A stretch of DNA of 31,834 bases from Pigoraptor vietnamica (Eukaryota > Opisthokonta > Filasterea): positions 10,001 to 41,834 of the forward strand of contig CALSCQ010002000.1 of NCBI GenBank assembly GCA_943704525.1. Direction: 5' to 3'. The notes below the pieces were generated by a model. The model was given only the letters and a program-made list of their open reading frames with translations. It did not search any database and had not been told where the DNA came from. A program made the position numbers and the translations under genes. Shown one piece after another: positions 1 to 10,596 of the stretch. Every line of letters starts with the position of its first letter. The first letter of the stretch is position 1.

Positions 1-149
1 GTCTCGTTCGGCTCACGGTACGCGGCGTACGGTGTCGAGGGCTGCTCGACGTGCTCGGTGTACGCGGCGGCGTCTTGTTGCTGGCGGGGGCCGCGACGCG
101 AGACGTTCGAGTGGAGGCCACCAATTTTGACATGGAGACTGGCGTCCAT
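1..149 (-). CDS. Partial unknown gene, 5' end only (runs off left edge)
   Basis: An ATG at 149-147 on the minus strand (context ATCATGGAC, G at +4) opens a frame that stays open to the window edge, 49 codons. It starts MDASLHVKIGGLHSNVSRRG and continues with a Gln/Ala/Tyr/Pro-rich stretch. It lies head-to-tail with the helicase gene, 230 nt past that gene's stop. No domain is recognisable in so short a piece, and the frame could be chance in GC-rich DNA. What supports it is the good start context and the spacing from the upstream gene. Confidence 0.3.
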   Translation of the reverse strand, partial: MDASLHVKIGGLHSNVSRRGPRQQQDAAAYTEHVEQPSTPYAAYREPNE

Positions 150-379
150 GATTGCTTGGCGGACGAGACGCACGGCTTCCGTAGTGCACGAGCGCACGAA
201 GCGCGCTGTTGTTTAAACGAAAAGGCTAAGCGATGTACACGCAAGACCACACTGAGACCCACACGCATACACATGCGGATTCGCAGGCTCGCACTCGCAT
301 TCAGACGCAGACAAGCAACAAGCCGACATCAAACAACACGTGCGCCTTTCACACACGGGAGCGCAAACAAAACAAAGGC
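150..379. other. Intergenic: helicase 3' flank
   Basis: This 230-nt spacer follows the helicase stop codon. It holds CA-rich sequence around 232-290 and no convincing AATAAA signal. I see no gene in it. Confidence 0.5.
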
Positions 380-3300
380 TCACTCACTCTCCGGGTCGTT
401 TGCGCTCGTCGCTCCCGCAACAAGGTCCTGGAACTTGACGAGAAACTTGACAAACTCCGCGACGCCGCGCTGCAAATCGCCGAGTGCCATCGCGTGCGTT
501 TCGAGAATTGCGTCGACCGAGCGGCCATGCATGACGAGGTCCAAAATGTACCCCTTAAATTCCCGGTCAATTTCCTTCGGGTCCGCAAAGGGGAATGCGC
601 CGACACGCAGCCCGAGGTAGCGCTGCACCACCTGCTCCCACGACAGCGACGACGACGGCCCGTGTCCCGCGCCCGCATCGCCAGAGAGGCGCAGAAATGC
701 CTCGTGAAGCTCGCGCGCATTCACCTCTACCGTTCGACCACGCGACGCGACGCGCCCACCGCCGAACGTATTGGCAGTGTCGCCGCTGCCCGACACGCCC
801 GCGAAGCGCCGCATCTTCTCCTGCACGACACGCGCGCGGCGGGCCAGTCCGGCCGAGATGGCGAGCCGGTATATGCCCGCGTTGAACTCGTTCAGCGAGG
901 TCACCAGCGCAGGGTGAAGCGGTGGTAGCGTGACACCCGTCTCGCGCGGAGAGTCGCCGGAATCAAGCTCATCGTCGCTCGCTTCTGCAGCCGCGGCGTC
1001 GTAGTCCTCGCCCGCCTCGACCGTCTCTGGGAGTTGACGCGCAAACACGTTGCCCTCGGCGCGCTGGTACGGCACCGCAGCGACCGTGTAGCACAGGAAC
1101 GTCAGGAGCTCCTTCGCACCTCCCGCCCTGCACGCCATCTCGAGCGATCCGTCGCAGACGGCCTTCAGCACAAACAGATTGGCGGGGTCGCTGTACGACA
1201 GGTGCCTCGCGGCCTCGCCCAGAGCCGTGACGTGCCGTGACCCGGCGCCGCCGGCCTTGAGGAGGCCAAGCCATCGCAGAACGGCAACAGAGCAGGCGGC
1301 CTGCGTGAGCGCCTGCTCGTGGCGATCCACCGACTCCCCAGAGAAGAGAGGGTGCGCCATGATGCACGCGGCACGGTCGACGTCCTCGGGCTCTCCCGAG
1401 GCGTCCGTGAGCGACGCAAGCTGGAGCATCGACGAGGGTGTCGAGCGCAGGTACCCGGTCACCTCCGGCAGGGGACTCATGAAAAGCGAGCGTACAAAGG
1501 GCCAGTTCATCCCCGCAAACACGACGTGCCCGAGTGTGTCGAACCCCCGCCGTCCCGCGCGACCCGCCATCTGCGCGGCCGCGACCACCGACAGCAGCTT
1601 GGGCTCGATGAACCGCGTCAAGACGACGGTGCGGCACGGCATGTTGATGCCCACCGCGAGCGTGCTCGTCGCCACGACCAGTTGCAGGTGTCCTGCCCGG
1701 AACAGGTTTTCGACCTCCAGTCGCCAGAGTCCGGACATGCCCGCGTTATGTATGCCGACGCCCGCACGAAGCGCGTCCAGAAGCAGCGACAGGGAGCCGC
1801 CGCCGGCCGTGCTCGACACGATGCGATCAATCGCCGCTTCGACAACCTCGCGTGATTTCTGCGAGCGCGAGGGGGGCGCGTGCATGGACAGAGCCGCGGC
1901 CAAACACTTCGTAACTTCCTCGCACGCGGCGCGGGAGGGGACAAAGAAGATGGCGGGGAGGAGGTCGCGCGCCTTCAGGCTCTCGTAGAGTCCCGCGACC
2001 GTCTGTCCTACATCGTTCGGGACGCGCGAGTTGAGGGAACGAGACGACACGTTCGTTCCCTCCGCGACACAGCGCTCAAAGTGCACGCGCGCGAGGGAAT
2101 CCAAGACTGTCGGGCTCACGCTCAGGGACGGCACCAGCCCGACCACGCTCGCAATGCGATCGAGCGTCAAACCAAACGCGCGCGCGCCCAACACGCAAAA
2201 GTCAAAGCGCTTCAAGGCGACGCCGTCCTGGAAACCAGTGCCCCTCTGGAGCGACGCCGACACGAAGCCCAGAGCGCGCTTCACTACATCGGCCGAGGGC
2301 GCCCACGTGGGGTCCTTCTCGCGGCGGAGCGCAAGACCGCTAAGAATGGCGTACGCATACATTGGCGAAAACGACGCCCCTTGCCGCGCGAGACACCCGA
2401 GCGCATACTCTGCGACGTCGTCGGTCGTCGCGGGCATTGTCGCAATGGCGGCACCCAGCATTTCGGCAAGCACTGCGGGCTCGCGCTTCGACGACTTGAG
2501 GCAGTTGAGCGTCTCCCTCACGTCGCGCTCGGCGGCGGCGCGCGCTAAACGGTGTGCGATGTCGTCAGCGGCCGCAGAGAGAAGCGTCGTGAAATGGGGC
2601 GCATTCGCCATGCCGAGCGACGTCGCCGCATTCGGCGCGCCCAGCAGGCGGACCAACGCACCCCGAACGACCGTGTCGTGAGAGCACAAGGCCGCGCACT
2701 TCTCAATGCCCGTCGTGCGATGTGCCTCAGTCACTGCGCCCGGAGGGAGAGCGGCGACGCGCTCGGCAACAGCGTTGAGCAGCGTTGCCGCAATTCTGGA
2801 GGACATGCGCAGGCGGAAGACGTGGGTCGACTCGCTGCGAGGCACCGGAAGGGCGCCGACGACCGCCAGCGCGGCCCCGACGGGGTCCTCGCACGTGGCG
2901 AGCGCCGCGGGGAGCGCCTTCTCGATCACGTGCCACTGCTTGCTCGCGCAGCAAAAGTCCATGAGCGTGACGGCGTCCGAGGGGTCGCCCTTCGCCGCGC
3001 GCCCCAGCCCGTGCTGGAGGCACGACTCCAGATTTGCGGCGCGCTGGTGGGACAGGCCAAAGCGGAGCGCGCAGCGCAACACCGACGCCGTGTGCCCTTC
3101 GGCCTGCATGCGCTCCTCCACGGCACGCGATACGCCCGCGTACAATTGGCCTTTGAACCACTCCGGGACTGCGGTTGCCGCACCAAGTGATATTCCGGTC
3201 CACTTGTCCGTCTTGCCCGTGCCCAGCAAGTGCGCGTGGATGTGGGAGAGCACACCAATCGTCGCCGGCGTGCACAGCGCGACGTAGAAGTCGTGGCGTG

Positions 3301-6300
3301 ACGCCTGATCCACCGCACACAGCGCCGATACGTAGCTCACGACGCCCTTCGAAGCGCTGCGGGACTTGTCCGGACCGCCCGACAGAATTGCGTGGACGAC
3401 GCGCGCAAACGACAGGCGCGGCCAACCCTCCGTCGGAAAGTCTTTCAGCGCCTTCCACAGCTCCAAAGCGGCCGTGTTGCCCCTGTTCGACGCGACCGTC
3501 GTCGTGCACAGCTGCGTGAGCGCTTCGATGTTCCGCGCCGCGGCCAGCTCCTTGAACTGCCGCACCGCTTCGTGCACGCGGCGCAAGAGGTCCGCGGCGT
3601 CCTCTGCCGCAATCTCCTTCGCGTCCTTCACACTTGCCGGCGCCACGCCCCTCTCGCCTTCCGCTCTAACAGACGGCTTCGCTTTGGCGAGCGCCTCCGC
3701 AAACAGGGCCTCGCACGCCTCCACTGCGTTGAGCAACTTGGGCGCTGTCCTTTTCTTGCGCTTGGCGGGCGCAGGCAAAGTCGGCTCACCCTCTTTGGCG
3801 GATCCGGCCGCCTCCGCACTTTCGGACGGCAGGGCGAGCGGCTCACCCGCGGCGTGCTCCCCTCCCTCCCCCTCGACCACCGTATGCCCGTGGTTCACAG
3901 GCACGCCTTCACGCTTTAGCGCCGCCGCGCCGTCAAGAGGCGACGGCAAGCCCGGCGGTGCAATGTCGCTGGCCGTCTGCGCAGACTGGGCCGGCTCCTC
4001 CTCCGCGCCAGACGCTTCCCCGCGAGCCTCCATGTCCGCGGTCAGGTCCTCGGCTGCAGCCGTACCCGCAAAACTCGTGTCTTCCCCGTACGTGTCCGTG
4101 AGCTCCTCGACGAACGACCAGGCCTTGTCAATGGCAGCCGCCACTGGCCTGAGGCGCTGCAGCAAGGGTGGCGCCGCCCGCGCGACCGTTGCGTCCCCGG
4201 ACGCAGTCTGCAGCAACTTGCACCACAGCACAATCATCTGCCTTCGCGAGGACTTTTGGTCGAGCGATTGCGTGAGGAGGCGCTTGAAATCGGACGGGTC
4301 CGACTTGGCCGCCACCATGGCCGCAAACACGTGCCGCACGCGCTCGAGGCGCTTCTTGTTGCTGCTGCCGCGGACGAGCAGCGCGCCTTTCACGTCGACG
4401 TCGTGCACGTGGGGATAGACAATTACCTCGCGCGCTCCGAGGTCGTCGTCCGTTCCGGACGAAGTGTCGCGCGGCGTCATCCCGTCGCCTTGCGCCCTCG
4501 CAGCGGCCGTCGCCGTCACGTCGGTAATGTCGGGGGCGGATGCTGTAGCCTCCTCGATGACCTCGCCGGTCGACTGCGGGGGCACGGACTCGCTCTGCAG
4601 TTCAGCAGCAGTGGTGAGAGCAAGCGCTTCCTCCGAAGTGAGGACTTCGATCTCGCTCATGTCGTCGTGCTCGTGCGTGGAAGGCGCAGCCGCGGCCGAC
4701 GGAGGAGCGTCTTCGGCCGCCGCTTCGCTTGCGTCAAGTTCCGTGGCCACTGCGTCGCCCTCGCCTGGTGGCGGAGCACTTTCACCGGATGTCGCCGGCA
4801 ATGTGGGGAAGTTGGCCCCTCCCACCAGTCGTCGCAGGAAGGAAGAGGAGCTCGCACCCACGCACAGCACGGCCTCAATCGCGAGCTTCGCATCCGCAAA
4901 CTGCGCCGAGTCCCACTCGGTCTCGGTCAGCGGCAGCCCATTCTGAGGCAGCGTGCCCCTGAAGGCGTATGGGGAAAGGCGGTTGAAGCCGGCGCCGTGT
5001 GTGTAAAAGCGCAGCGGGACCTTGCGCGCCGTCTCCGTCACAATTGCGACGTCACTCCGGAACGAGTTGAGCCAGTTCATGAGCCGCTCGGGGCTTCCGA
5101 CGGTCGCCGAGAGGGCGACAAAGGCGCAGTGACGTGGCAAGAGCATGATGACGCGCTCCCACACGGGCCCGCGATCCTCCTCCGACATCATGTGGATCTC
5201 GTCGAGAACGGCGAGGCGCAAAGAGCTCAGCTGCGACGCGCGAGAGTCGAGGAGAATGACCTCGAGCATTTCCGGGACAGTCACTGCGACGCGGGGGAGC
5301 GGTAACGCACGCGTGAGAATGTGCAGAAGATGGGGAGCAAAACAAACGATAGCGCCACTCGCGACGTTCTGTGATAGCGGCGGAGAGGAAAGGCGGGCAT
5401 ACGACGCGACAGATGTGATCATGCGTGCAGAGAGACACGACCAGTGCCAATAGCTCCGAGAGCCAGCGGGGAAAAAGGGACAGAACCAGTGACAAGCTAG
5501 CAAAGTATGCGGCGAGAGGAGTGGTACAGGACATTTCCAGCGCAAACCCACCCAAAACCTGCGCGTCCAAATCGATGCGAAAGTCGCCCGTGACAATGCC
5601 GGCGATGGGCGGGCCGGGGAGCGACCGCACAAAGCGCGCGTGCAGCTCGGAATAGACCTGCACGCAGCGGCAGACATCAACACGCATTCAGCGACCATAG
5701 CGGACGAATCGAATTACGCCGTTCTGACGAAGTGCGTTAGCATGGTACAAGGCTCATATAAAGACTGCCATGCACACCCCCCCCAAACACACACACACCC
5801 CCACCTGATGCGCGAGTGCCTTTGTCGGGCACACGTACATGGCCTTGTCACTCTCCGACCCGCGCAACAGGCGCTCGATCGCACGCAGCGCAACCTCCGT
5901 CTTCCCGCTCCCCGTGGGCGCGCACACAATCAGCGAACGCCCCGCGTCAATCATCCCAAAAGCCTCGCGCTGGAAACGGTCAAAGCGCACGTCGTGCGTC
6001 GACGATTGCGGCACAGACACATCCACGCTGCGCGAAAGCGTCCGAATGGCTTCCGCCGCCCTCTGCAGCCGATCGCGCTCAACCGCCGCCTCCCTTTCCG
6101 TGCGTCTGCGCGGAATTCCGCCGAGCATTCGTAAGGGCCTCCACTCGTCGGCGTTTGGCGCACGCGGCCGCGCTATGCGAGGGTCGGGCACAGCAATGCT
6201 GTTGCGCCAGTCGCCGGGCGGAAAGGCGCGCGCAAACAGCGGGCTCGACTGGAGGTCAAGCGGGCGCGTCTGCTCAGCGGCTGCGTCGCGGCAGCGCCTC

Positions 6301-9037
6301 TCAATTGCCTTGAGCGGCAAGATATTACCGCTTTGAAACGTGCCGCGCGCATCGCCGTCGCCACTCTCCGTCGCATCGCCGCCGTTCTTCGCGGAGGCGG
6401 TCTCGTCCACGGCCGCGCGGAGCATGACCTTAGCGCACTCGGCGAGCGGAAGCTCGACAGCGTCCTCCAGCGGGCCAAAGGCAACGTTGCGAAGGAGGGA
6501 CATGAGGTGCGACGCCTTCTCTCCGAATTCCCCAACAATCAGCGCGGGGTGCCGCAAGCGACCGTCAGACTCTGGATTGTGCGCGCCAAACTGCCCGTCA
6601 AGCGCCTGACGGAGCACTGCGTGGGCGAGGCGACCGTCGACGATGTCGCGCAAGTCCGGAACGAACCCTTCCGTGCCGATGAATCCATAACGCAGGAAGT
6701 CTCCGGCGGCAACGGCATGGCACGCGACGACGAGTGGATTTAGAGCGGCCGCTGCGGTGCTCACGACGCACTGGACCTCGTAAATGGGCTCTCCGGGATC
6801 AGCCAGAGCGCGCCACGTGACCGGAGCCAATTCCTTAACGATGGTGGAGGCAAGGAGGGCCTCTGCCGCGAGTCGGTGCGCCGGCGACTTGAGGACGCCC
6901 GACGCGTGCATTGCCTGCGGAGAGGGTGAGGGTTACGGAAATGGCGTTGCGTTACACTGCAGACGGATTTCTTACTGTTGTGCACATGCGCCTGGCGCAC
7001 AACAGCACGGGAAACTAAAACGTGACACCCGCAAATTCCAACCAGCGCAACAAGCGACACATGCGCGCACCCACCCGCACGGCCACTGCCACCAGTGCCA
7101 CGTCTTCAGGGACGACCTCGAGCAAGCGCTTCACGGGCCCCAGCGCGTCCGCACGGAGCAACATCGCGCACTCCATGATGACGCCAAGCTGCCTTTCTCG
7201 GAGTGTGCCAGTTAGCTCCTCCACGGCCATGATCAGCGCCCGCTTGTCCTCCACACCGTCCTCAGTCGCCGCCACCCCTTCGCCCTCCGATCTTGCAACG
7301 CTCGTTCCGCTCCGCCCGAGCAGGTGCGACACGACGTGCTCCGCGCGCTTCGTCATCGCGCTCACAAGCGCCGCCGCGCCCTGCATTCCGTCCAGAAACG
7401 ACGGCACGGAAAGGCGCCCGTTGACGAGGACGGACAGCATGTTCGCGTCAACCACGCCGCACACGATGCCGTTCCACTGCTCCGCAAGCAGCGCCGCATC
7501 GGCCGCCGTGCGCTTCTCGACCGTCGCCGCATCGCCGTAGCGGACAAGCGAGTCCGCAAGCAGCGCCTTGTGAGACGAGAACAGACCCTCCACGGCCCGC
7601 CCCTTTACCCCGACGGCACTCGCACCATGTGCTGTCGCAGCATCCACCGCATCTATTGGTGCTGACGCCGAATCCGAATCGGCAGAGCCCACTGCGGCAT
7701 CATCAAGTGCGCCGCCCTCTTTTTCCTCGATGCTCTGCCACGTGCACGTAGTCGTTGCAATCGCAATGCGGTGAAGGTCCTGCGTGGGTGTGAGGAGCAG
7801 CGCGCAATCCTCCAGCGTCATGTCCGGGTGGCGCGCAACGAAAGAGGCGACCGCGCTAATAATTCCCCCGTCCTGCTTTCTCGCAAAACCGCCGCCGACA
7901 GCCATGTGAAGAGGCCGCAGCACACTGGGCGAGAGGTAGTCGTTGCCGAGTAGCGACGCGACGAGGGGGAGGTCCTGCGGGCGCACCCCGAGGTACCGCG
8001 CCGTGCGAGCCGGTTCGAATAACAGACAAGACAGGACCGCACTCGATCCTCCACTCGAGTCAAAGTGAGCGGGAGGGGCGCCGCCCGACGCGCCGAACCG
8101 CAGGGACGAGAGGCCGACGTACGGCGACGGCATGCACATGTAATCCGAGTCCTCGCCAAGCACCGCATATGCATTGCGCTCTCTGCAGACGACAGAGGTG
8201 AGGGCGTCGGCCTCTCGCGGCGCCTGCACGACCTCGACTGCCTTGTTGCGCGCCAACACGTCCCTCAGAATGGTGCCGGCAAGCGGGGGAATGATGTTCG
8301 TTAGATCCTGCGGGTGAAAGCGGTGAGTTGAGTGCGGTGTTGGCCAGCTATTCCCACGTGAGTTGCGTGGACACGTTGTTCACAAGTAATTTGCGTGGAC
8401 CTTTCACATGTGAGTTGCAGCAACACGTATTGCCTGCTCTTCCTACACGGGCCGACACCGAGTCCAAAATTCCACACAACAGAATGAAGAGTCTCTCGCG
8501 ATTGCCCACGCACCTTGACGCGCTCTCCGGCGGCAACGGCCTCCAACGTCTTTTTCCTCTCAGCCCTGCGACGGTCGTGCGTCGCTTTTTTGATTTCCTC
8601 AGACGCGCCGTCAAACACGACGCAGATCGGACCGATCGAAGTCAGCATTCCCACAAACTGCTCGCACGAGTACGAAAACTGGAGGTACGAGCCGCCGTAC
8701 ACCCAGTCGACGGGCGGTGAAAAGGCGGTCCCATGCCACAGAAAAAAGAGAAGCGAATTACCGTCGACGGCGAACAGCTGCGGAGACAGCAAACGATGAT
8801 AATTAACAAGCACATTCACGGCGAGGGCACAGTTGGCGAACGTCAATGCCAACACTACAAAACGCGAGGGTATACGCGAATGGCCTTCCATGAGAAGCAA
8901 ATCGCAATGGAGGACTGAGCGAAAGGTGCGCCGCTCACCAGTCGGTGCCCGCCCGACTTGTATTCCGCCGCGACATTCGCCACTGTCCTCGCGCCGTCCC
9001 GCGCCGCGAGGTACGAAGTGAGTCCCATCACGCCCAT
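380..9037 (-). CDS. PIN (asteroid/XPG-type)-DDX60-like DExH RNA helicase fusion
   Basis: Six exons: 9037-8939, 8777-8514, 8307-7075, 6914-5805, 5657-5552, 5283-380. The first four junctions are phase 0 and the fifth is phase 1; about 2571 aa. The start MGVMGLTSYL is the classic XPG/FEN1/asteroid N-terminus. The nuclease part keeps AVDGNSL (D38), VVFDGA (D89), READA (E153, D155), GEDSDY (D174, D176) and LLGNDY (D244), matching the seven acidic positions of FEN1-type enzymes. The helicase part has motif I APTGSGKT (864-871), CPTKALAHQ, QVLVTVPEMLE, DEIH (965-968), SAT (996-998), then RecA2 motifs TLAVGINMPC and QMAGRAGRRG near the C-terminus. These are DDX60/Ski2-type signatures. Between RecA1 and RecA2 lies a long acidic Ala/Ser/Pro/Glu-rich insert (roughly 4450-4800 and 3600-4100). 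DDX60 relatives are cytosolic RNA helicases, antiviral in vertebrates; an N-terminal PIN-like domain is known in that family. At about 2571 aa it is much longer than human DDX60 (about 1700). Exon 6 alone is 4.9 kb. The start is certain from the family signature. That this is one gene rather than two is inferred from splice phase. Confidence 0.88.
8351..8424. repeat. Three imperfect 22-bp tandem copies inside helicase intron 2
   Basis: Copies at 8351-8372, 8379-8400 and 8403-8424 share the pattern TTCACANGTGAGTTGCGTGG with a few changes each. They make up about a third of the 206-nt intron between exons 2 and 3 (8513-8308). Confidence 0.7.
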
Positions 9038-9375
9038 TCTCGGCCGTGTTGTGGAAAACTCGCGAAAAACACACACTGTCGACTGTAACGGAAGTCCTAA
9101 AAATCGGCAATCTCGCCCGTGTGGGTGCCGCCGTTGGACAAAATGAAATGCGCGCACGAGGGATCGTGGCGCAGCGGAGAGTACAGCCGCGTGTGCGCAC
9201 AGCCGGGTCGCCATGCACGGCCACGCTCGCCCGTCACCGCGTGACAGGGGTCGAATCGCGCACGACAGTGTGCAGGCGCATCCTCGGTACAAGCCAGAGA
9301 GACGCCGGGGAGTGACAGCACCCTCTGCCACGGACAGTCACCCGCACAACAGACACAAGCACACACAGAAGTTGG

Positions 9376-9380
9376 CCAAT
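9376..9380 (+). promoter_or_regulatory. CCAAT box upstream of the PIN-helicase gene
   Basis: TTGGCCAATAGC sits about 340 nt upstream of the helicase ATG. The bases around CCAAT fit the NF-Y core (purine-purine-CCAAT). Similar boxes occur upstream of other genes in this window. Function is inferred from motif and position only. Confidence 0.35.
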
Positions 9381-9848
9381 AGCGCACACGGTAACTCTGG
9401 TGCAATGGCCTTGTGTCCAACCGCAGTCCAACTGAAAACCAAAATTCGCGCACGTGCCATGCGTGACGTCATATAAATGTTAGCGAGAGCTCGGCAGAAC
9501 ATTTTAAATTCCCCAAAGACGGCAGGGGTACTGAACCCGGCACGGAATCAGTCGCAGTGACGTCAGTCCCTGAGGAGGGGCTAAAACAGGTAACAACCGG
9601 TTGGCAAAATCCGCGCCTTAGCGGAGTGAAAGCCACGCCCCGAGCAATGCATCACCCCGTTAGCGTAGGTGGATAAAGCTTCGTGCAATGCGCGAGGCGA
9701 GGGTAACATACGGCAAGTGCGAGGGTAACACTGACGGCCAGGCGAGGTGTATTTCGTAAGCATTGCCCCATTTCAGCTGACCCATTTTGAAGCTTGAAAA
9801 GAGCACGTGCGATTTCGTTGGGGCATGTTCATACATTGCCCATAGTGT

Positions 9849-9947
9849 CCAATCACTATGGATTGTGTATGGCCGGACCCAGGGGACCAATCAAAACGTG
9901 CGCATGTGATGAGAATAGAATCAAAAATCCCGATGGAAGTGACCAAT
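9849..9947 (+). promoter_or_regulatory. Cluster of three CCAAT boxes
   Basis: CCAAT occurs at 9849-9853 (GTCCAATCAC), 9886-9890 (GACCAATCAA) and 9943-9947 (GACCAATTAT), all on the plus strand within 100 nt. They lie in the AT-rich spacer, 450-750 nt upstream of the plus-strand gene's possible starts. A divergent promoter is a reasonable inference but is not shown by the sequence alone. Confidence 0.3.
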
Positions 9948-10596
9948 TATAATGGGCGGGCCCATACGCGTTCCCCCAGTCATCTCCACTATGACGTGAG
10001 TATGGGGTGACTTGGCTTACCATCGGCTTAACTTGAAGCATTAACAAAAAAAAAAGTCCAACTTTGGAAGTTCCTCAATTCAAGCTGCACGACGATTCAG
10101 TCTGATTCGCTTGAACACTCCTTCGCCTCGCCTCGCCGTCACGCACTCCGTCATCGCACAGCAAAATCACTCATGTGACATTTTTTTATTACGCGCCGCG
10201 CGCTTTTCGTTTTTTTTCCCTTCGCGTTGGTCGGGAGATTTCTTTTGCCCAAGATTCTTTTCTCTTTTGCAGAAAGACATGCCATTGGAGCTTGCATTTT
10301 TTTAGAGAGGTTTGTGCCACCCTTTTGTCTTGGTTCCGCTCGGTCCTTGAAGCTCTACTTGAGTGAACCGTATGGCTTGAGATTGGAGTGTGCAATGCAC
10401 GCGCATGGCTCGATGTCGTCCAGTCGCTTCACGTCACTCTCTTGAAAGTGTGAGGGATTGCTTAGAGGCCTCCGTCCGCCGTGTCCTCGCCGATTGTTCA
10501 GGGAGCTTGAAGCCGAATTTCAATGCTTCCGTCCCCTTGAGTTATATCATTCTGAAAGCGGCTTGTTCTAATGCAGCAGTGGGCCGTACCACTGCG

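Larger units (their letters stand above)
9038..10404. other. Intergenic, relatively AT-rich; no gene seen
   Basis: This 1.37-kb stretch separates the divergent helicase (-) and unknown plus-strand gene. Base composition turns clearly more AT-rich from about 9480 to 10320 (poly-A near 10045, T-runs near 10180-10300), unlike the coding DNA on both sides. It holds a short direct repeat GCGAGGGTAACA at about 9699 and 9719, and several CCAAT boxes. The open frames here are short, mutually overlapping and lack recognisable motifs, so I call none of them. Confidence 0.6.

Noticed and set aside
380-386. Donor-like GTGAGTGAG overlapping the helicase stop, suggesting a further exon
   Set aside because: No downstream exon with convincing coding sequence is visible between 1 and 379 in the needed frame. 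The stop is kept, with some doubt.
4256-5305. Long plus-strand open frame (about 349 codons) opposite the helicase
   Set aside because: It is antisense to well-supported helicase coding sequence and Arg/His-rich, as expected of a shadow frame in GC-rich DNA.
9163-9265. tRNA-like signals: TGGCGCAGCGG (A-box-like) and GGGTCGAATC (B-box-like)
   Set aside because: The boxes are about 77 nt apart, and I could not form an acceptor, anticodon or T stem with them. No tRNA or clear tRNA-derived SINE is supported.
9660-10047. Two short minus-strand frames (76 and 63 codons) in the AT-rich spacer
   Set aside because: They overlap in different frames, lack splice logic linking them and show no known motif.
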